64,000 nucleotides of DNA from Punica granatum (taxonomy: Eukaryota > Streptophyta > Magnoliopsida > Myrtales > Lythraceae), in NCBI RefSeq assembly GCF_007655135.1, contig NC_045129.1, positions 26,819,391 through 26,883,390 on the forward strand. Direction: 5' to 3'. Position numbers and translations under genes: made by a program. Under the pieces are notes generated by a model. That model ran no database searches. It saw only the letters and a list, made by a program, of their open reading frames with translations, and was not told where the DNA came from. Below, piece by piece: positions 59,954 to 64,000 of the stretch (position 1 is its first letter; each line of letters opens with the position of its first letter).

Positions 59954-61275
59954 AAAATAATGCACTGAGAGGTGCGGCCCCGAGGTGGGTGACCGTAGCA
60001 AAAGGAGAGCAAAACGAGAGATAGATAAAATTGCCCCCTAGTCTCTCACACATCGTGTGGACAAGGGATCCCCAAGGGAAGTGGCCAGATTATCTATTCC
60101 AACACGATCACCGATCGGCTTTCCAATACCATTCAACCGTCCAAGAGGGAACCATCCTCAAGCACAGTGGACAACTGAATATGTCGTCCAAGCAGTTCGG
60201 TATAACCTACACAACAGAAGGACGAAGGAAAATGGGGGTACATCTCGCTGCAGGCGTGAACCCGTGTATCCTTTTAGCCTGAGGCAACGTGCTTCCCAAG
60301 CTTTCTCTTTTCTCTTTGTCTTTGCATAACTCCAAACGGGTCACAGCCGCTCTTTAACAGGCTACCACAGAGCCAAAATCCCAGACATTCCTCCCTGGGG
60401 GTTTGGTCATAACGCTTTGCAAATGGTCAGACCGAGTCTGGCCAAATCTGAATAGAAATCCCCAAGCGGGTTGCAAATGCAGTCGCCCTACGGCATCCAA
60501 ATGACAAGGGTCCAAAGCCGATGGGCGCGTTGAGCAACTGATAGAGCTGTTAGGGCATGGTCGAGGAAGTCTCGATATGCCCATGGCTAACGGGAGCCCC
60601 TTGAGGCCTCGCATCTAGGCCTCCGAGAATGGGACCTACTTGCACTGTCAAAACAAAATTCTTCACGGGTTGCTCAAGCGACCCGAAACTACAGATCTGT
60701 GCGTCAAAACAACGCTCTTTTTGGTGCTCACCTGTACCGATTACTTGTTAGTATTTCTCACATGATTTACTAGTAATGTCAGGATCACAGGTACTGCAAA
60801 CGGCAAGAACTACGGCAGACTCTGATTCCCGACCACTCGGGATACGTAGGCGCTCCACCCTAGAGCTCGAGTCCTTCAGCACGTGGCATCCCGCAAAGCA
60901 AAATCCCTCATCGCATCGCCAGGGCAACCGCTCCAGCATCAACGTCAGTCTCCGATGAATCAGAACTCTCGGAGCAACATCGGCCCACTTCACTGCATTC
61001 GGGTTTCACGTCTGTTTCACTACAGACAGGGTTCCACGCCCGCTCCACTGCATTCGGGTTTTACACCTAGGGTTTCACACCCACATCCGAAGAGTCTTCA
61101 CGATAGCACTCAACGCACTCAGTTGTATCTCAAGCAGATGACAACCAACGAAGCATTTTGTCACAGCATCACTTGCATCGTCGACAAGCACAATGCTCAA
61201 ATTGAATCACAATGATTCCTTCCACAACTCATTCCATTCCCAAGCATTTGCACTCATATTAGACTTTGCATTAAA
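59954..61275 (+). other. E5 3' untranslated region, unique part
   Basis: Begins with a motif of the Tat 3' region (GTAGCAAAAGGAGAGCA). Contains short repeats of 'CACTGCATTCGGGTTT' near 60990-61065. No recognisable protein. Confidence 0.65.
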
Positions 61276-62345
61276 TTGCGAGTTTACTTTCTTGCACTGC
61301 AAGTTCGCCGAGCCACCTCGCTCGTGTCTCTTGCAACCTTGCCGGGTCTGCAAACCCGTGCGAGTTTACTTTTCTGCAACCTTGCCGGGTCTGCTAACCC
61401 GTGCGAGCTTACTTTCCTGCACTGCGAGTTCGCCGAGCCACCTCGCTCGTGCCTCTTGCAACCTTGCCGGGTCTGCTAACTCGTTCAAGTTTACTTTTCA
61501 GCAACCTTGCCGGGTTTGCTAACCCGTGCGAGTTTACTTTTCTGCAACCTTGCCGAGTCTGCTAACCCGTGCGAGCTTACTTTCCTGCACCGCAAGTTCG
61601 CCGAGCCACCTCGCTCGTGCCTCTTGCAATCTTGCCAGGTCTGTTAACCCGTGCGAGTTTACTTTTCTGCAACCTTGCCGGGTCTGCTAACCCGTGGGAG
61701 CTTACTTTCCTGCACCGCAAGTTTGCCGAACCACCTTGCTCGTGCCTCTTGCAACCTTGCCGGGTCTGCTAACCCGTGCGAGTTTACTTTTCTACAACCT
61801 TGCCGGGTTTGCTAACCCGTGCGAGCTTACTTTCTTGCACCGCAAGTTCGCTGAGCCACCTCGCTCGTGTCTCTTGCAACCTTGCCGGGTCTACTAACCT
61901 GTGCGAGTTTACTTTTCTGTAACCTTGCCGGGTCTGCTAACCCGTGCGAGCTTACTTTCCTACACCGCAAGTTCGCCGAGCCACCTCGCTCGTGCCTCTT
62001 GCAACCTTGCCGGGTCTGCTAACCCGTGCGAGTTTACTTTTCTTTAATCTTGCCGAGTCTACTAACCCGTGCAAGCTTACTTTCCTGCACCGCAAGTTCG
62101 CCGAGCCACCTTGCTCGTGCCTCTTGCAACCTTGCCGGGTCTGCTAACCCGTGCGACCTTACTTTCCTGCACCGCATGTTTGCCGAGCCACCTCGCTCGT
62201 GCCTCTTGCAACCTTGCCGGGTCTGCTAACCCGTGCGAGCTTACTTTTCCGCACTGCAAGTTCGCCGAGCCACCTCGCTCGTGCCTCTTGCAACCTTGCC
62301 GGGTCTGCTAACCAGTGCGAGTTTACTTTATTAGTTCTCAAGTTT
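61276..62345 (+). repeat. Higher-order tandem array in E5 (82 + 43 bases)
   Basis: A 125-base unit made of an 82-base part (starting CGAGCTTACTTTCCTGCA, containing CAAGTTCGCCGAGCCACCTC) and a 43-base part (CGAGTTTACTTTTCTGCAAC, then CTTGCCGGGTCTGCTAACC). Long-part starts are near 61283, 61408, 61573, 61698, 61823, 61948, 62073, 62155 and 62237. One step is 165 (an extra 43-type part) and the last two are 82 (43-part missing). Confidence 0.92.
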
Positions 62346-62714
62346 GCTGGGTCCTCTCACTTACACGTCTTGCAAAACTTAGGGCAAACGCCCTCTCTTT
62401 TGCCTTGCACTTTGCAATTTCCATTAAGCTTTGCACTTTCCTTTCAGCTTCGCACTTCCCTTTAACCTTTGCACTCTTTACTTCCAACCGCGCACTGTTT
62501 GCATGTTTCCCTTTTACGTCATTTCATGTTACTGCATATGCGATCTTCGTACATCTTTTCTTTACTTTATGCAAAAGCATGTCCAAACCTTATTTTATTT
62601 CTTCTTTCTTCACATTAGGTACACAATTCCCTTCATATCCAAAGAAGGATGAAAAGATTGTTAAGGGAGATGGCAAAGTGAATCACTCCGACCAAAACAG
62701 GGTTCATCTTTATG

Positions 62715-62762
62715 TCTTTGGCCGAATCCTCTATTCGAGCATCCAGCCAAAGAGGGGAAAGC
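62715..62762 (+). promoter_or_regulatory. Polypurine tract and hairpin of E5
   Basis: Polypurine tract AAAGAGGGGAAAGC at 62749-62762. The outer stem TCTTTGGC (62715-62722) pairs perfectly with GCCAAAGA (62746-62753), which includes the first bases of the tract. The inner stem CGAAT/ATTCG (62723-62727 and 62733-62737) has loop CCTCT. Confidence 0.8.
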
Positions 62763-64000
62763 TGTCAACACCCCATTTTGGTCCATCCAGCAAATGATGC
62801 TCATTGACAGCATACAAGCTATGACTTGAGCAGAGTATAGAAAAACGGCTCAACAAAACGGAAAATCACTTTTCATCCTCAAGTCGGCGAAATCGGGCAA
62901 ATGACACATACACCTGATAGAAGGACTGTAGGGGTCATCAAAAGGCAACAGGGCGACCAGAGAGCTCAACAACGTCCAAAACTGGCATTTTCAGTATATC
63001 ACACGGACGGTACTATTTTCCGATAGTTCGCTCGATCGTCGGAAGAAAGCCAATATTGGACTTCAAAAATCCACTTCAATGCCAAACAGATGAAAAGTGT
63101 CCCCAAAGGCATTTTGCAAATCATTTGCTCTATACAAACAACTTTTCAGTGGAAGTCCAAAAATGCCGGTTTCCTGGAGAAAAGTTAATTCCAAATGTCA
63201 TATTCGGCCATGCTCCACCAGCACACAGAGCATGAACAATGCTTCAGATTGTCTCTTGGAAGTCACACAGACACTTCAAATGACTTCCGAGCGGCAAAAC
63301 AAGCATACCCCTCTTCGAAAGAGCATAGCCGGAGACTGGTCTGATGGAATTACAGCAAATGAAATTCATACCCCAATGCCCTGAAAACTCTAGCGGACAT
63401 TTACAATTGGGAAAAACAGACAGCAAAACCCTTTTCAGTTTTCCGAGTAACCTCCGATGAGCAGAAATAGCCATTTTCAATGGAAATGCATATCCGGAGG
63501 TCCTTTTTACGGAAACTTGACGCCGGGTGTCTACCCTACGCCATTCTAGGCTTCTCAAGGCTCGACATGGAATCGTCGAAATAAATCACACGACTCATCT
63601 AGACCTCCCGAGCAGTGCTTTAGAGGTCTCAGATACACTTTTCAAGTCCTTGAAGGTCTGATCTCGACAAACAGAGATTACAGTAATCTCCGGAGTGCCC
63701 AAGCAACTCAGAAATCATTATGAGAAATCCAGTTTCGGCCTCCTAGGACGTCTCCGGCCCCACGTTAGCATTACCGACTTAAGGGTCAATTATTCACGTT
63801 GTTTGACAATTCATGTCAAAATGACCAACGTGAGATGCAGACACAAGATATGCTGTCAGAAGATAACAACTTCGCTCTGGTCACCTGCAATAAGCAAAAC
63901 CGGCTTTCGAGCCTTAGTACACTTCCGGGACATTTCTCCATGAAAAATGCCAATCTCGGGCTCATTAAACCCGTTTTCTCGCGCATATCGATAATTCGAC
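62763..64000 (+). mobile_element. E5 3' LTR, visible part
   Basis: TGTCAACACCCCATTTTGG onwards, U3 of a type-A-like LTR, closely matching 59274-59950 and, more distantly, 11873-13100. Continues past the window end. Confidence 0.9.

Larger units (their letters stand above)
59274..64000 (+). mobile_element. E5: deleted element, type-A-like LTRs, runs off the window
   Basis: 5' LTR fragment 59274 to about 59953 (TGTCAACACCCAATTTTGG), internal 3' part about 59954-62762, 3' LTR from 62763. The two LTR starts are very alike. Most of the 5' LTR and everything through pol is deleted, with the join near 59953 inside ACAGACAG...AAAATAATGC. The left flank CACGA (59269-59273) is the expected target duplication. 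Confidence 0.85.

Noticed and set aside
61276..62311. Repeated ~67-codon open frames beginning MR.YF
   Set aside because: They follow the 82/125-base tandem unit; unit lengths are not multiples of three and the frame restarts in each unit.

Overview
The window is nuclear heterochromatin of a flowering plant, probably a eudicot. It consists almost entirely of LTR retrotransposons of the Ty3/gypsy class. Most are Tat/Ogre-type elements with very long LTRs (3.2-5.2 kb), a tRNA-Arg-like primer binding site, an extra ORF1 before gag, an intron-like gap between protease and reverse transcriptase, and satellite-like arrays in the 3' untranslated region. There is also an Athila-type gag remnant and a small Mutator-like MITE. 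I see no intact host gene, rRNA, tRNA or CRISPR locus.

Layout. Positions 1-2514 hold a broken gag-protease of a plus-strand Tat element (E1). Positions 2515-3689 are a minus-strand LTR fragment. Positions 3690-8269 are an Athila-like gag on the minus strand, split by a 3.7-kb solo LTR (S0, 4349-8069, target duplication GCAGG). Positions 8270-11249 form an AT-rich island with a MITE (8827-9172, 10-bp duplication) and weak gag-like traces. From 11250 onward there is a deep nest. The minus-strand element E4 starts at 11580 and its right end lies beyond the window. It was invaded in its left LTR by solo LTR S1 (11873-16670, duplication CTAGG) and by minus-strand element E3 (17946-48276, duplication CCTAG). 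E3's left LTR was hit by the large plus-strand element E2 (18088-34376). Its right LTR was hit by solo LTR S2 (38656-43848, duplication ATGGG). E4's internal region (pol at 50994-54438) contains another plus-strand LTR piece (54616 to about 57000). E4's right LTR (57673-59273) was hit by plus-strand element E5, which runs off the window end.

Two LTR types recur. Type A begins TGTCAGCACCCCATTTTGG, ends GGTCCGTACA and runs 4.5-5.2 kb. Type B has a similar start and ends GCACACA. E2 is the most complete element: 5' LTR, primer site, ORF1, gag-protease, pol with an intact YVDD and a D-60-D-35-E integrase, a 29-bp tandem array, polypurine tract and a truncated 3' LTR. It carries about 15 in-frame stops and a few frameshifts. 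No element here looks able to move by itself.

The most interesting signal is RNA-like structure that repeats in every LTR copy regardless of type. Three stem-loops lie in the last ~270 bases of the LTR (one with a UUCG/UACG tetraloop), next to a 10-base copy of the primer-binding core. There is also a leader hairpin downstream of the TATA box, a hairpin overlapping the polypurine tract, and an intron whose 5' splice site contains the gag-protease stop codon. Coordinates of LTR ends backed by target duplications are exact. Other junctions are by-eye estimates.
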